DNA of 64,000 bases from an uncultured Sulfitobacter sp. (GTDB taxonomy: Bacteria > Pseudomonadota > Alphaproteobacteria > Rhodobacterales > Rhodobacteraceae): assembly GCA_947501805.1 (NCBI GenBank), contig CANMXJ010000011.1:92869-156868 (forward strand), in the 5' to 3' direction. The notes under the pieces were generated by a model. The model did no database searches, was not told the DNA's origin, and saw nothing but the letters and a program-made list of their open reading frames with translations. Positions 9,051-17,732 of the stretch are shown here, piece after piece. Numbering within the stretch: position 1 is the stretch's first letter; each line of letters opens with the position of its first letter. The position numbers were made by a program, and so were the translations under genes.

Positions 9051-10019
9051 ATGATGTATATCCCAACCTACCAAGATATGCTGGACGCGCACGCGCGCAT
9101 TGCTGCTCATATCAACCGCACGCCTGTGCGGACCTCACCCTACCTGAACGAACTGACAGGTGCGCAGTTGTTCTTCAAATGTGAGAACTTCCAGACACCG
9201 GGTGCTTTCAAGGTGCGCGGCGGCTCGAACGCGGTGTTCGGGTTGAGCGACGAGCAGGCAAAATTGGGTGTGGCGACACATTCATCGGGCAACCACGCAT
9301 CTTGTCTCAGCTATGCGGCAAACAGTCGTGGCATCCCGTGTAACGTGGTGATGCCGCGCACGGCACCGCAGGCCAAAAAAGACATGGTGCGCCGCTATGG
9401 CGGAGTGATTACCGAGTGCGAGCCATCGACATCCTCACGTGAGGAAACATTCGCACGGGTTCAGGCCGAAACAGGCGGTGATTTTGTGCACCCCTACAAC
9501 GATCCACGGGTGATTGCAGGCCAAGGCACCTGTGCGCGGGAATTTGTCGAGCAGATGCACGACGATCACGGTGGCGCGCTTGATTTTGCCATGGCCCCAA
9601 TTGGCGGCGGCGGCATGATCTCGGGCACATGCCTGACCCTGTCCACTCTGGCCCCCGAAACGCAGATCATCGCGGCAGAGCCAGAGCAGGCGGATGATGC
9701 GTACCGCAGCTTCAAGGCAGGCTACATCATCGCGGATGACGCGCCCAAGACAATTGCGGACGGCCTGCTGGTCCCGCTCAAAGATCTGACATGGCATTTT
9801 GTGTCCAACCACGTCACCGACATTCTGACGGCCTCCGAGCAGGAAATCATCAACGCGATGAAACTGACGTGGAAGCACCTGCGCGTGGTGATGGAGGCCA
9901 GTTCCTCCGTACCGCTCGCCACCATCCTCAAGAACAAAGAACGCTTCGCTGGCAAGCGGATCGGCATCATTATCACCGGCGGCAATGTCGATCTCGACAC
10001 GCTGCCATGGCTTACGTAA
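9051..10019 (+). CDS. bhcB: beta-hydroxyaspartate dehydratase (BHAC)
   Basis: PLP-dependent fold-type II dehydratase of the serine/threonine dehydratase family. In the BHAC it removes water from (2R,3S)-beta-hydroxyaspartate to give iminosuccinate. The 322-residue protein shows the PLP lysine in GAFKVRGG (Lys54), the SSGNHAS substrate loop (about 83-89) and the glycine-rich phosphate-binding loop IGGGGMISG (about 184-192). AAGGA precedes two consecutive ATG codons; either may be used. It has no C-terminal ACT domain, unlike biosynthetic IlvA. Second gene of the bhc operon. Confidence 0.93.
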   Translation: MMYIPTYQDMLDAHARIAAHINRTPVRTSPYLNELTGAQLFFKCENFQTPGAFKVRGGSNAVFGLSDEQAKLGVATHSSGNHASCLSYAANSRGIPCNVVMPRTAPQAKKDMVRRYGGVITECEPSTSSREETFARVQAETGGDFVHPYNDPRVIAGQGTCAREFVEQMHDDHGGALDFAMAPIGGGGMISGTCLTLSTLAPETQIIAAEPEQADDAYRSFKAGYIIADDAPKTIADGLLVPLKDLTWHFVSNHVTDILTASEQEIINAMKLTWKHLRVVMEASSSVPLATILKNKERFAGKRIGIIITGGNVDLDTLPWLT

Positions 10020-10034
10020 AGGGAAACCAAGCGC

Positions 10035-11198
10035 ATGAATACTCACGTGAAATTCGAAGATTACGAAGTCGGCTATGACATTCCTGCTCTGCCCGGCATG
10101 GATGAGGCGGACATCCAGACACCGTGCCTTGTGCTCGATCTGGACGCGCTGGAGCGCAACATCGTCAAGATGGGCAACTTTGCAAAAGAGATGGGCGTGC
10201 GTCACCGCGTGCACGGTAAAATGCACAAATCGGTTGATGTGGCCAAGTTGCAGGAAAAGCTGGGCGGCTCCGTTGGGGTGTGCTGTCAGAAGGTATCCGA
10301 AGCCGAAGTCTTTGCCCGTGGCGGCATCAAGGATGTGATGGTGTCTAACCAAGTCACGCAGCCTGCGAAAATCGACCGCTTGGCGCGTTTGCCCCTGCTG
10401 GGTGCGCGCACAATCTGCTGTGTAGATGATCCTGATAACGTGGCGAACCTGTCGGCAGCGGCGGTCAGGCACGGCACAGAAATCGAATGTGTGGTCGAGA
10501 TTGACTGCGGCGCGGGACGTTGCGGTGTGTCAACGACACAAGACGTGGTCAAGATCGCAATGATGATCGACGCAGCAGAAGGCCTCAAGTTCGCCGGTCT
10601 GCAAGCCTATCAGGGTGCCATGCAGCACATGGATTCCTACGAGGACCGCAAGGCCAAGATCGACATTGCCGTAGCACAGGTTGCCGACGCAATTGCAGGT
10701 CTCAAGGGCCAAGGACTTGAGTGTGACATCGTTGGTGGCGGCGGCACAGGGTCTTATTATTTCGAAGGAAACTCTGGCGTCTTCAACGAATTGCAGTGTG
10801 GTTCCTATGCCTTCATGGATGCCGATTATGGCCGCATCCTCGACAAGGACGGCAATCGGATCGACCAAGGCGAATGGGAGAACGCATTGTTCATCCTGAC
10901 CTCTGTGATGAGCCATTCCAAAGCGGACAAAGCCATCGTGGATGCGGGCCTCAAGGCGCAATCTGTCGACAGTGGTTTGCCTGTGATCTTTGGGCGCACA
11001 GACGTTGAATACCTCAAGTGCTCGGACGAGCACGGTGTTGTTGGTGATCCTGACGGTATTCTTAAGGTGAACGACAAGCTGAAACTGGTCCCCGGTCACT
11101 GTGACCCGACCTGCAACGTGCACGACTGGTACGTGGGTGTGCGCGGCGGCAAAGTCGAGACGGTATGGCCCGTATCCGCGCGCGGCAAAGCATATTGA
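10035..11198 (+). CDS. bhcC: beta-hydroxyaspartate aldolase (BHAC)
   Basis: Member of the D-threonine-aldolase-like, fold-type III PLP enzymes. In the BHAC it joins glycine and glyoxylate to (2R,3S)-beta-hydroxyaspartate. The 387-residue protein has an alanine-racemase-like N-terminal barrel with the PLP lysine in HGKMHKS (Lys62, by comparison with the HxKTHK motif of D-threonine aldolases), and a C-terminal metal site of the HxD type in PGHCDPTCN. Gene order places it third in bhcABCD, 15 bases after bhcB. A 104-base gap with a strong hairpin separates it from bhcD. Confidence 0.93.
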   Translation: MNTHVKFEDYEVGYDIPALPGMDEADIQTPCLVLDLDALERNIVKMGNFAKEMGVRHRVHGKMHKSVDVAKLQEKLGGSVGVCCQKVSEAEVFARGGIKDVMVSNQVTQPAKIDRLARLPLLGARTICCVDDPDNVANLSAAAVRHGTEIECVVEIDCGAGRCGVSTTQDVVKIAMMIDAAEGLKFAGLQAYQGAMQHMDSYEDRKAKIDIAVAQVADAIAGLKGQGLECDIVGGGGTGSYYFEGNSGVFNELQCGSYAFMDADYGRILDKDGNRIDQGEWENALFILTSVMSHSKADKAIVDAGLKAQSVDSGLPVIFGRTDVEYLKCSDEHGVVGDPDGILKVNDKLKLVPGHCDPTCNVHDWYVGVRGGKVETVWPVSARGKAY

Positions 11199-11242
11199 TC
11201 AAACCATTCCGGCAGCCCCTCGGCTGCTGGATACCAAGACGT

Positions 11243-11275
11243 CCGCGCAACCGCTTTCGCTAGCGGTCTGCGCGG
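11243..11275. other. Strong intra-operon hairpin between bhcC and bhcD
   Basis: CCGCGCAACCGC (11243-11254) pairs with GCGGT-C-TGCGCGG (11263-11275) over an eight-base loop, giving a 12-bp stem with a single bulged C. No T-run follows, so it is not a simple intrinsic terminator. A smaller GCAGCC/GGCTGC hairpin lies just upstream (about 11212-11227). Likely roles are mRNA processing or stabilisation that sets bhcD level relative to bhcABC. Confidence 0.5.
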
Positions 11276-11302
11276 GCGCATGAATTTTAGAGGAGAGCCA
11301 AA

Positions 11303-12268
11303 ATGCTGATCGTTCCAGAACGCGAGATTGCCGCCCTGATGACGCGCGACGCCGCATTTGATGCCGTCGAAAGTGTCTTTGCCGCAATGGCGTCAAAAGA
11401 CGCTTATAACTTTCCGGTCATTCGCGAAGCGATTGGCCATGAAGATGCCCTTTATGGCTTCAAGGGCGGGTTCGATCAGGCGGGCATGACGCTGGGTCTC
11501 AAGGCAGGCGGATATTGGCCCAACAACCTTGAAAAGAATGGCGTGATCAATCACCAGTCCACGATTTTCCTGTTTGATCCCGACACCGGTATGGTCCGCG
11601 CCATGGTCGGCGGCAACCTGTTGACGGCCCTGCGCACTGCCGCAGCGTCCTCTGTTTCGATCAAACACCTCGCCCGTCCCGATGCAAAAGTCATGGGCAT
11701 GGTCGGCGCGGGCCATCAGGCCACCTTCCAGTTGCGTGCCGCCTTGGAGCAGCGCCAGTTCGAGAAAGTCATTGGCTGGAACTACCACCCCGAAATGCTG
11801 CCCAATATTGAAAAGATAGCCAATGAAGCCGGCCTGCCGTTTGAGGCAGTCGAGCTGGAGGGCATGACCGAGGCGGATGTGGTAATCTCCATCACTTCTA
11901 CGTTTGCGCCCACAATCATGGCCGATCATATCGCACCCGGCACGCATATCGCCTGCATGGGTACCGATACCAAGGGCAAGCAGGAAGTCGAGGCCGCCCT
12001 GCTGGCGCGTGCAACCGTCTTCACCGACGAGGTTGCGCAGTCCATCAGCATCGGCGAAGCGCAGCACGCTGTTGGCGCGGGTCTGATCGCCAAAGCAGAC
12101 GTCCATCAACTTGGTGCAGTGATCAACGGCTCCCACAAGGGGCGCACGTCCGAGGATGAAATCACCCTCTTTGACGGTACAGGCGTCGGCCTGCAAGACC
12201 TCGCCGTCGCCGCCAGCGTCGTCGATCTGGCTGTCAAAAACGGTGTTGCGATTGAGGTTGGTTTTTGA
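11303..12268 (+). CDS. bhcD: Iminosuccinate reductase (BHAC)
   Basis: Ornithine cyclodeaminase/mu-crystallin family protein of 321 residues. In the BHAC it reduces iminosuccinate to L-aspartate, closing the amino-donor cycle with BhcA. The NAD(P)-binding GMVGAGHQATFQL segment (about 133-145) matches the family's GAGxQA motif, and the N-terminal half carries the usual substrate-binding region (LGLKAGGYWPNN). An AGGAG ribosome binding site sits seven bases before the ATG. Last gene of the bhc operon; a probable terminator follows 13 bases after its stop. Confidence 0.92.
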   Translation: MLIVPEREIAALMTRDAAFDAVESVFAAMASKDAYNFPVIREAIGHEDALYGFKGGFDQAGMTLGLKAGGYWPNNLEKNGVINHQSTIFLFDPDTGMVRAMVGGNLLTALRTAAASSVSIKHLARPDAKVMGMVGAGHQATFQLRAALEQRQFEKVIGWNYHPEMLPNIEKIANEAGLPFEAVELEGMTEADVVISITSTFAPTIMADHIAPGTHIACMGTDTKGKQEVEAALLARATVFTDEVAQSISIGEAQHAVGAGLIAKADVHQLGAVINGSHKGRTSEDEITLFDGTGVGLQDLAVAASVVDLAVKNGVAIEVGF

Positions 12269-12280
12269 TCTTGGATGTTC

Positions 12281-12309
12281 GGACAAGCGCAACGCCGATT
12301 GTCCTTTTT
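12281..12309 (+). terminator. Probable intrinsic terminator after bhcD
   Basis: GGACAA pairs with TTGTCC (with a short GCG/CGC inner stem) and is followed at once by TTTTTCTCTT. It marks the probable end of the bhcABCD transcript, though the stem is short and read-through into the next gene is possible. Confidence 0.55.
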
Positions 12310-12386
12310 CTCTTGTCGGGCTGGGCGTAGAACAGCCCTGTCAGTCCCGCGCCGAAACAAGCGCAGGCCATCCATGGGAGAATTTC

Positions 12387-13376
12387 ATGCGGATCGTCAT
12401 CAACGGCTTTGGACGGATCGGGCGCACAATCCTGCGCCAGATTCTCACGCTGCATGATCACAGGGACATCGAAGTGGCGCTGATCAATGACATTGCTCCG
12501 CTAGAAACCTGCGCCTATCTTTTCAAATACGACAGCACCTTCGGGCCGTTGCCTATGCCCGTGGAAACGGTCAGCAGCGGCTTGCAGATCAACGGCACAA
12601 CCATTCCCTTCTGCGCAGTCACCGACATTTCGACGCTTGATCTATCCGGCGTTGACGTGGTTCTGGAATGCACCGGCAAGGTTCAATCACGTCAGGTTGC
12701 GGAACACGGATTGCATGCGGGTGCGCAGACTGTGTTGATTTCGGGCCCGTCCGAACACGCCGACATCACCAGCGTCATGGGCGCGAACGAGGCCGGAATT
12801 GGCACTGCGCGTATCATCTCGAATTCGTCCTGTACCACCAATGCTATTGCGCCATTGTTGCGGGCCATTGACGCCGTTCATAGCATCGAGCGCGCGCATG
12901 TCACCACCATCCATTGTTACACCAGCAGTCAACCGATGGTGGATGCGCCGCGCGGCGATCTTGCACGCAGCCGTGCCGGTGCTGAATCCATGGTACCCAC
13001 CACCACCAGCGCCGCTAAGGAGTTGCAAAAACTGCTGCCAGAGATCGGCGCACGCACCAGTGTCGCTGCCGTGCGTGTCCCGTCCCTCAGCGTGTCAGCG
13101 ATAGACGCCACGTTGCAACTGGCAGATGCGGTTGGGCCGTCCCCGAAAGACTTTCTGAAAAACATCGCAGACACCTCACACATCATCGGTGCAACGGATG
13201 ACGCCTGCGTCTCACGTGACCTGCGCACACGACCGGAATCGCTGATCATCGCACTGCCCGAGACAATAGCGGTAGACGACAGGCAACTGCGTGTGTTTGG
13301 CTGGTATGATAATGAATGGGGCTTTTCAGCCCGAATGATTGATATGGCGCGCCTGCTTGCTGCGCGAGACGCATAA
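12387..13376 (+). CDS. Divergent type I glyceraldehyde-3-phosphate dehydrogenase-like protein
   Basis: GAPDH-fold protein of 329 residues with NAD-binding INGFGRIGR (5-13), catalytic Cys149 in SNSSCTTN and His176 in TTIHCYT, at the positions canonical for the family. Several usually invariant stretches differ: YDSTFGP instead of YDSxHG, TSSQ instead of TNDQ, and VPSLSVSAID instead of VPTPNVSVVD. It may be a second GAPDH, an erythrose-4-phosphate dehydrogenase-like enzyme or one with another aldehyde substrate. A longer frame exists, but GGGAG before the ATG at 12387 fixes the start. It lies between the bhc operon and maeB, 16 bases from maeB, so it is probably co-transcribed with maeB. Confidence 0.8.
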   Translation: MRIVINGFGRIGRTILRQILTLHDHRDIEVALINDIAPLETCAYLFKYDSTFGPLPMPVETVSSGLQINGTTIPFCAVTDISTLDLSGVDVVLECTGKVQSRQVAEHGLHAGAQTVLISGPSEHADITSVMGANEAGIGTARIISNSSCTTNAIAPLLRAIDAVHSIERAHVTTIHCYTSSQPMVDAPRGDLARSRAGAESMVPTTTSAAKELQKLLPEIGARTSVAAVRVPSLSVSAIDATLQLADAVGPSPKDFLKNIADTSHIIGATDDACVSRDLRTRPESLIIALPETIAVDDRQLRVFGWYDNEWGFSARMIDMARLLAARDA

Positions 13377-13392
13377 AAAAGGATAAGGTCAG

Positions 13393-15672
13393 ATGGCACT
13401 CGATAAATCGAAAAGCGACATTGAGCGGCAAAAGGCGCTGGATTATCACGAGTTCCCAAAACCCGGCAAACTGGAAATCCGGCCCACCAAACCCATGGCC
13501 ACGGGCCGTGATCTGGCGCGGGCCTATTCCCCCGGCGTGGCTGAGGCCTGTACCGAAATTGCCGACAACCCGATGGATGCGGCACGTTATACCGCCAAGG
13601 GCAATCTGGTTGCGGTGATCACCAACGGCACCGCCGTGCTGGGCCTTGGCAATATCGGGGCGCTGGCCAGCAAGCCGGTGATGGAAGGCAAAGCAGTTCT
13701 GTTCAAAAAATTCGCCGGCGTTGATTGTTTTGACATCGAAGTGAACGAAAGCGATCCGGAGGCTCTGGCCGATATCGTCTGCAAGCTGGAACCGACCTTT
13801 GGTGCCGTGAACCTCGAAGATATCAAAGCCCCTGACTGTTTCATCGTAGAGCGGATTTGCCGCGAGCGCATGAACATTCCCGTCTTTCACGACGACCAGC
13901 ATGGCACAGCCATTGTTGTCGCGGCCGCTGCGACAAACGCGCTGCACATCGCGGGCAAAAAGCCACAGGACATCCGTGTTGTCGGTATGGGGGCCGGTGC
14001 CGCGGGCATCGCCTGTCATACAATGCTGCGCAAAATGGGCGTGCCGGTAAACAACACCACGCTGTTTGACAAAGACGGCGTGCTGCACCCGGGCCGCACC
14101 GACCTGTGCCCCGAGCAGATGGATTTTGCCAATGCCGATCCTGCCATGACCCTGGAAGACGCGTTGAAAGGCGCGGATTTGTTCCTTGGCCTTTCTGGAC
14201 CGGGCCTGTTACCTGCTGATCTGGTCAAGGAAATGGCACCCAATCCGATTATCTTTGCGCTCGCAAACCCCACGCCTGAAATCATGCCGGATGTGGCACG
14301 CACTGCATCCCCCGGTGCCATGATCGCAACAGGCCGCTCTGACTTCCCCAATCAGGTCAATAATGTCCTCTGCTTCCCTTTTATCTTTCGTGGCGCGTTG
14401 GATGTGGCCGCATCGGACATCAATGACGAGATGAAACTGGCCTGCGTCGATGCAATTGCTGCCCTTGCCCGCGCCACAACATCAGCTGAAGTCGGTGCAG
14501 CCTATCAGGGAGAAAAACTGACCTTTGGCCCTGACTACCTGATCCCGAAACCGTTTGATCCTCGCTTGTTGCCGACAATTGCCTTTGCCGTTGCAAAAGC
14601 AGCGATGGAATCTGGCGCGGCTCAAAAGACGATAGATCTGGACGCCTACAAGCGTGCATTGGAGGCGCAGGTGTTCAAATCCTCCCTCATCATGCGACAG
14701 GTCTTTGCCGCAGCCCGTCAGTCTTCGCGCAAGATTGTCTTTGCCGAAGGCGAGGATGACCGCGTCATTCGCACCGCGCAGGCGATGATCGAAGAAGCAG
14801 TCGACACACCAATTCTGATCGGCCGTCCCGAGATCATCGAAGCGCGCATCGAACGTGCGGGCCTCAAGATCAAGCCCGGTCAGGATTTCGAGATTGTGAA
14901 CCCGGAAAGCGATGTGCGCTATCGCGATTACTGGCAAACCTATCAGCATAAAATGGAACGCCGCGGGGTGTCCCCCGATCTTGCCAAGGCCGTGCTGCGC
15001 ACCAATACGACCGCCATTGCCGCGGTCATGGTCGCGCGGGGTGATGCGGACAGCCTGATCTGTGGCACCTTTGGCCAGTATCTGTGGCATCTCAACTATG
15101 TCACACAAATGCTGGGCGGCGATGACCTTAACCCGGTTGCGGCCTTGTCACTGATGATCCTTGACGACGGTCCTCTGTTTATCACGGACACGCATATCAA
15201 CACGGAACAGACAGCAGAAACGCTGGCCGAAACGACAATTGCAGCTGCCCGTCATGTGCGCCGCTTCGGGATCGAACCCCAAATCGCCCTTTGTTCCGGC
15301 TCTCAATTCGGCAATCGCGATTGCGCATCGGGACGTGTGATGCGCGCCGCGATGGATATTCTTGACGGTCAAGATGTCGACTTTTGCTATGAGGGGGAAA
15401 TGCACACGGATGCCGCACTTGATCCCGAATTGCGCGATCGCCTGTTTCCACGCAACCGGCTGAAAGGCAAAGCAAACGTGTTGGTTTATGCGAATACAGA
15501 TGCGGCCGGCGCGGCGCGCAACCTGCTCAAATCTGTGGCAGGCGGGCTTGAGGTCGGACCAATCCTGATGGGCATGGGCAACCGCGCACATATCGTCACA
15601 CCGGGCGTCACCGCGCGCGGATTGCTGAACATCGCGGCCCTCGCCGGTTCGGATGTCTCCAGCTACGGATAA
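13393..15672 (+). CDS. maeB: NADP-dependent malic enzyme with C-terminal phosphotransacetylase-like domain
   Basis: Oxidative decarboxylation of malate to pyruvate. The 759-residue protein has the malic-enzyme N-terminal and NAD-binding domains (residues 1 to about 425; [19 protein letters not shown], nucleotide loop [10 protein letters not shown]) and a phosphotransacetylase-like C-terminal domain (about 430-759), the architecture of proteobacterial MaeB, where this domain is regulatory. It can drain BHAC-derived C4 acids to pyruvate and NADPH, which fits the position downstream of bhc. A strong terminator follows. Confidence 0.93.
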   Translation: MALDKSKSDIERQKALDYHEFPKPGKLEIRPTKPMATGRDLARAYSPGVAEACTEIADNPMDAARYTAKGNLVAVITNGTAVLGLGNIGALASKPVMEGKAVLFKKFAGVDCFDIEVNESDPEALADIVCKLEPTFGAVNLEDIKAPDCFIVERICRERMNIPVFHDDQHGTAIVVAAAATNALHIAGKKPQDIRVVGMGAGAAGIACHTMLRKMGVPVNNTTLFDKDGVLHPGRTDLCPEQMDFANADPAMTLEDALKGADLFLGLSGPGLLPADLVKEMAPNPIIFALANPTPEIMPDVARTASPGAMIATGRSDFPNQVNNVLCFPFIFRGALDVAASDINDEMKLACVDAIAALARATTSAEVGAAYQGEKLTFGPDYLIPKPFDPRLLPTIAFAVAKAAMESGAAQKTIDLDAYKRALEAQVFKSSLIMRQVFAAARQSSRKIVFAEGEDDRVIRTAQAMIEEAVDTPILIGRPEIIEARIERAGLKIKPGQDFEIVNPESDVRYRDYWQTYQHKMERRGVSPDLAKAVLRTNTTAIAAVMVARGDADSLICGTFGQYLWHLNYVTQMLGGDDLNPVAALSLMILDDGPLFITDTHINTEQTAETLAETTIAAARHVRRFGIEPQIALCSGSQFGNRDCASGRVMRAAMDILDGQDVDFCYEGEMHTDAALDPELRDRLFPRNRLKGKANVLVYANTDAAGAARNLLKSVAGGLEVGPILMGMGNRAHIVTPGVTARGLLNIAALAGSDVSSYG

Positions 15673-15725
15673 ACGCGCGCACTGCTTTCACAGTCCGCGC
15701 GTTCACTCCGTGTTACACAGCCAAA

Positions 15726-15757
15726 CCCCGCCGCTCATAAACGCGGCGGGATTTTTC
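15726..15757. terminator. Intrinsic terminator between maeB and the convergent permease gene
   Basis: CCCGCCGC (15727-15734) pairs perfectly with GCGGCGGG (15743-15750), eight-base loop, followed by ATTTTTC on the plus strand. The permease gene ends at 15762 from the other side, so the hairpin may serve both directions. Confidence 0.8.
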
Positions 15758-15761
15758 TATT

Positions 15762-17192
15762 TCAGCCGTTTAGTGATCCGTCACCGTGACCTTGCATGCC
15801 GCCAGAGACCTCTTCAGTTGCCTCATCCGACAGCTCTTCGGGCAGGATCAGGTTCAAGACAATCGCGATCAAAGCGGCTGGCAGCAAACCGGATGTCATC
15901 AGGATGCGCAGGGTATCTGGCAGGTATTGAACCGCCTTGGGATCAAGTTGCAGACCCAGACCAACGGACAGGGCAATCGCAAAAATCACCATGTTGCGGC
16001 GGTTCCATTTCACGTCGGACAGCATGGAGATACCTGCCGCCACAACCATGCCGAACATCACGATCACGCCGCCACCAAGGACTTCGATCGGGATGGTGCG
16101 GATCACCGCGCCGACCTTGGGGATCAGACCGCAGATGATCAGGAATATCGCACCGATGGTCACTACATGGCGTGACATCACACCCGTCATGGCGATCAAT
16201 CCGACGTTCTGGCTGAACGAGGTGTTTGGAAAGCCGCCAAAGATACCCGCAACCGCAGAGCCGACACCGTCTGCATAGGTTGCACCGGTGATTTCTTCCT
16301 CGGTTGCCTCGCGCCCTGCACCACCTTTGGTGATACCGGAAACGTCGCCCACGGTTTCGACTGCCGACACAAATGCCATCAAACAAAAGCCGATAATCGC
16401 TGCCGTGCTGAATTCAATGCCGTATTTGAATGGAACAGGGAAGGCGACGGGGGCCGCGCGGCCCCAGCTTGTTGCGATGCCTTCAAGCGTGACCATGCCC
16501 ATCGCCATGGCGTAGAAATACCCCACGAAAATACCGATCACAACGGCGGAAACCGCCAGCATACCGCGGGCGTAGAACTTGAGCCCAAGGGTGACAAAGA
16601 TCACAACCAGAGCCGCAGACCAGTTCAGCAACGATCCATATTCAGGCTTGTCGATTGCAGGAACGCCACCTGCCGCGTATTGAATGCCGACTTTGACCAA
16701 CGCCAGACCGATCATCGTCACCACAAGGCCCGTGACCAGCGGTGGCAGGGCAAAGCGGATTTTGCCGATGAATGTCGCAATAAACGTGTGGAACAATCCA
16801 CCAATCAAAACACCGCCAAACAGCGCAGGCAGGGCTTCTACGCCCTTGCCTGCCACCAGCGGGATCATAATCGGGATAAAGGCAAAGGATGTACCCTGCA
16901 CAATCGGCAGGCGCGCCCCAACAGGACCCAGACCAACGGTCTGGAACAATGTCGCGATACCGGCAAACAGCATCGACATCTGGATGAGGTAGGTCATATC
17001 AGGGAACCCCTGCGCCCCCGCATCAGAGCCGAAACCAAAACCGGCTGCACCCGCAATGATAATTGCTGGCGTCACGTTGGAGACGAACATCGCCAGCACG
17101 TGCTGGATTCCCAGCGGTATCGCCTTGTGCAGCGCAGGCGTGTAGTTGGGATCGCGGAGTTGTTCCGGCGTCCCGATGGTTGCATCTGTCAT
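15762..17192 (-). CDS. Nucleobase:cation symporter-2 family purine permease (urate/xanthine)
   Basis: Inner-membrane NCS2 transporter of 476 residues with about 12-14 hydrophobic segments. Diagnostic motifs are the QH pair of TM1 (GIQHVLAMF), the glutamate of TM8 (FVSAVETVGD) and the TM10 NTSFSQNVGLI motif, the last typical of xanthine/urate members rather than uracil permeases. AGGAGG lies ten bases before the ATG. It sits at the end of an allA-containing group on the same strand, so uric acid or xanthine is the most likely substrate. A CTGGC hairpin with a nine-T loop fills the short gap to allA (17222-17242). Confidence 0.88.
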   Translation of the reverse strand: MTDATIGTPEQLRDPNYTPALHKAIPLGIQHVLAMFVSNVTPAIIIAGAAGFGFGSDAGAQGFPDMTYLIQMSMLFAGIATLFQTVGLGPVGARLPIVQGTSFAFIPIMIPLVAGKGVEALPALFGGVLIGGLFHTFIATFIGKIRFALPPLVTGLVVTMIGLALVKVGIQYAAGGVPAIDKPEYGSLLNWSAALVVIFVTLGLKFYARGMLAVSAVVIGIFVGYFYAMAMGMVTLEGIATSWGRAAPVAFPVPFKYGIEFSTAAIIGFCLMAFVSAVETVGDVSGITKGGAGREATEEEITGATYADGVGSAVAGIFGGFPNTSFSQNVGLIAMTGVMSRHVVTIGAIFLIICGLIPKVGAVIRTIPIEVLGGGVIVMFGMVVAAGISMLSDVKWNRRNMVIFAIALSVGLGLQLDPKAVQYLPDTLRILMTSGLLPAALIAIVLNLILPEELSDEATEEVSGGMQGHGDGSLNG

Positions 17193-17246
17193 TGTGAGTG
17201 TCCCTCCTGTTGATGCGTTTTGCTGGCTTTTTTTTTGCCAGTCTGG

Positions 17247-17732
17247 TTATTTTTCGATGGTATAGGGGACGTCGAACCAATGTTCCTCCAGGTTCGCCCC
17301 CTCTCCGATACGGTCAATCACGGCGAACAGGCCCGGTTCAGACAAAGGTGTCAGAACGCCGTGCCAAGTGCCGCGATGAAAATTGATGCCCTGCCCGGAT
17401 GCGGTGATAAAAGCACGCGGATCTGTCGGGGTGCCCCCGTCATCAGAGGCGACAACCACCAGAAACGGATCAGACGTCATCGGCACAAAAGCCTGAGAGC
17501 CTTCGGGATGGCGTTCCACCAGCTCAAGCGCCAAAGGCAGGGTGCGTTTTTCACTCTGAAAGATGCTGATCCCCGCCTGCCCGTCCGCAAAATCCAGTTT
17601 TGCACGGTCATGGAAGCGGCCACATTTGCCCTGATTGATAATTTTGTCAGGCGTGCCGGAAGCGTCCAGCACATCGCCAAAAGGGGCGAAAGCTTCTGCG
17701 GTGAGCGGCTCGATTTTGATGCTCTTACTCAT
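17247..17732 (-). CDS. allA: Ureidoglycolate lyase
   Basis: AllA splits (S)-ureidoglycolate into glyoxylate and urea, the glyoxylate-producing last step of allantoin breakdown. The 161-residue single-domain protein has the family's N-terminal IKIEPLTAEAFAPFGDVL, the conserved ERHPEGSQAFVPM and the FHRGTWHGVLTPL region carrying active-site histidines. Its ATG overlaps the preceding puuE-uraD stop by four bases (ATGA), so it is translationally coupled. The glyoxylate it releases is the BHAC substrate. Confidence 0.93.
   Translation of the reverse strand: MSKSIKIEPLTAEAFAPFGDVLDASGTPDKIINQGKCGRFHDRAKLDFADGQAGISIFQSEKRTLPLALELVERHPEGSQAFVPMTSDPFLVVVASDDGGTPTDPRAFITASGQGINFHRGTWHGVLTPLSEPGLFAVIDRIGEGANLEEHWFDVPYTIEK

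Noticed and set aside
12156..12386. Upstream extension of the GAPDH-like frame into bhcD
   Set aside because: It overlaps the end of bhcD and the terminator in another frame; INGFGRIGR begins three residues after the ATG at 12387, as expected for GAPDH.
17222..17242. Hairpin with nine-T loop between allA and the permease as a terminator
   Set aside because: The T-run is in the loop, not after the stem, and the genes are in the same direction, so it is mentioned only under the permease.
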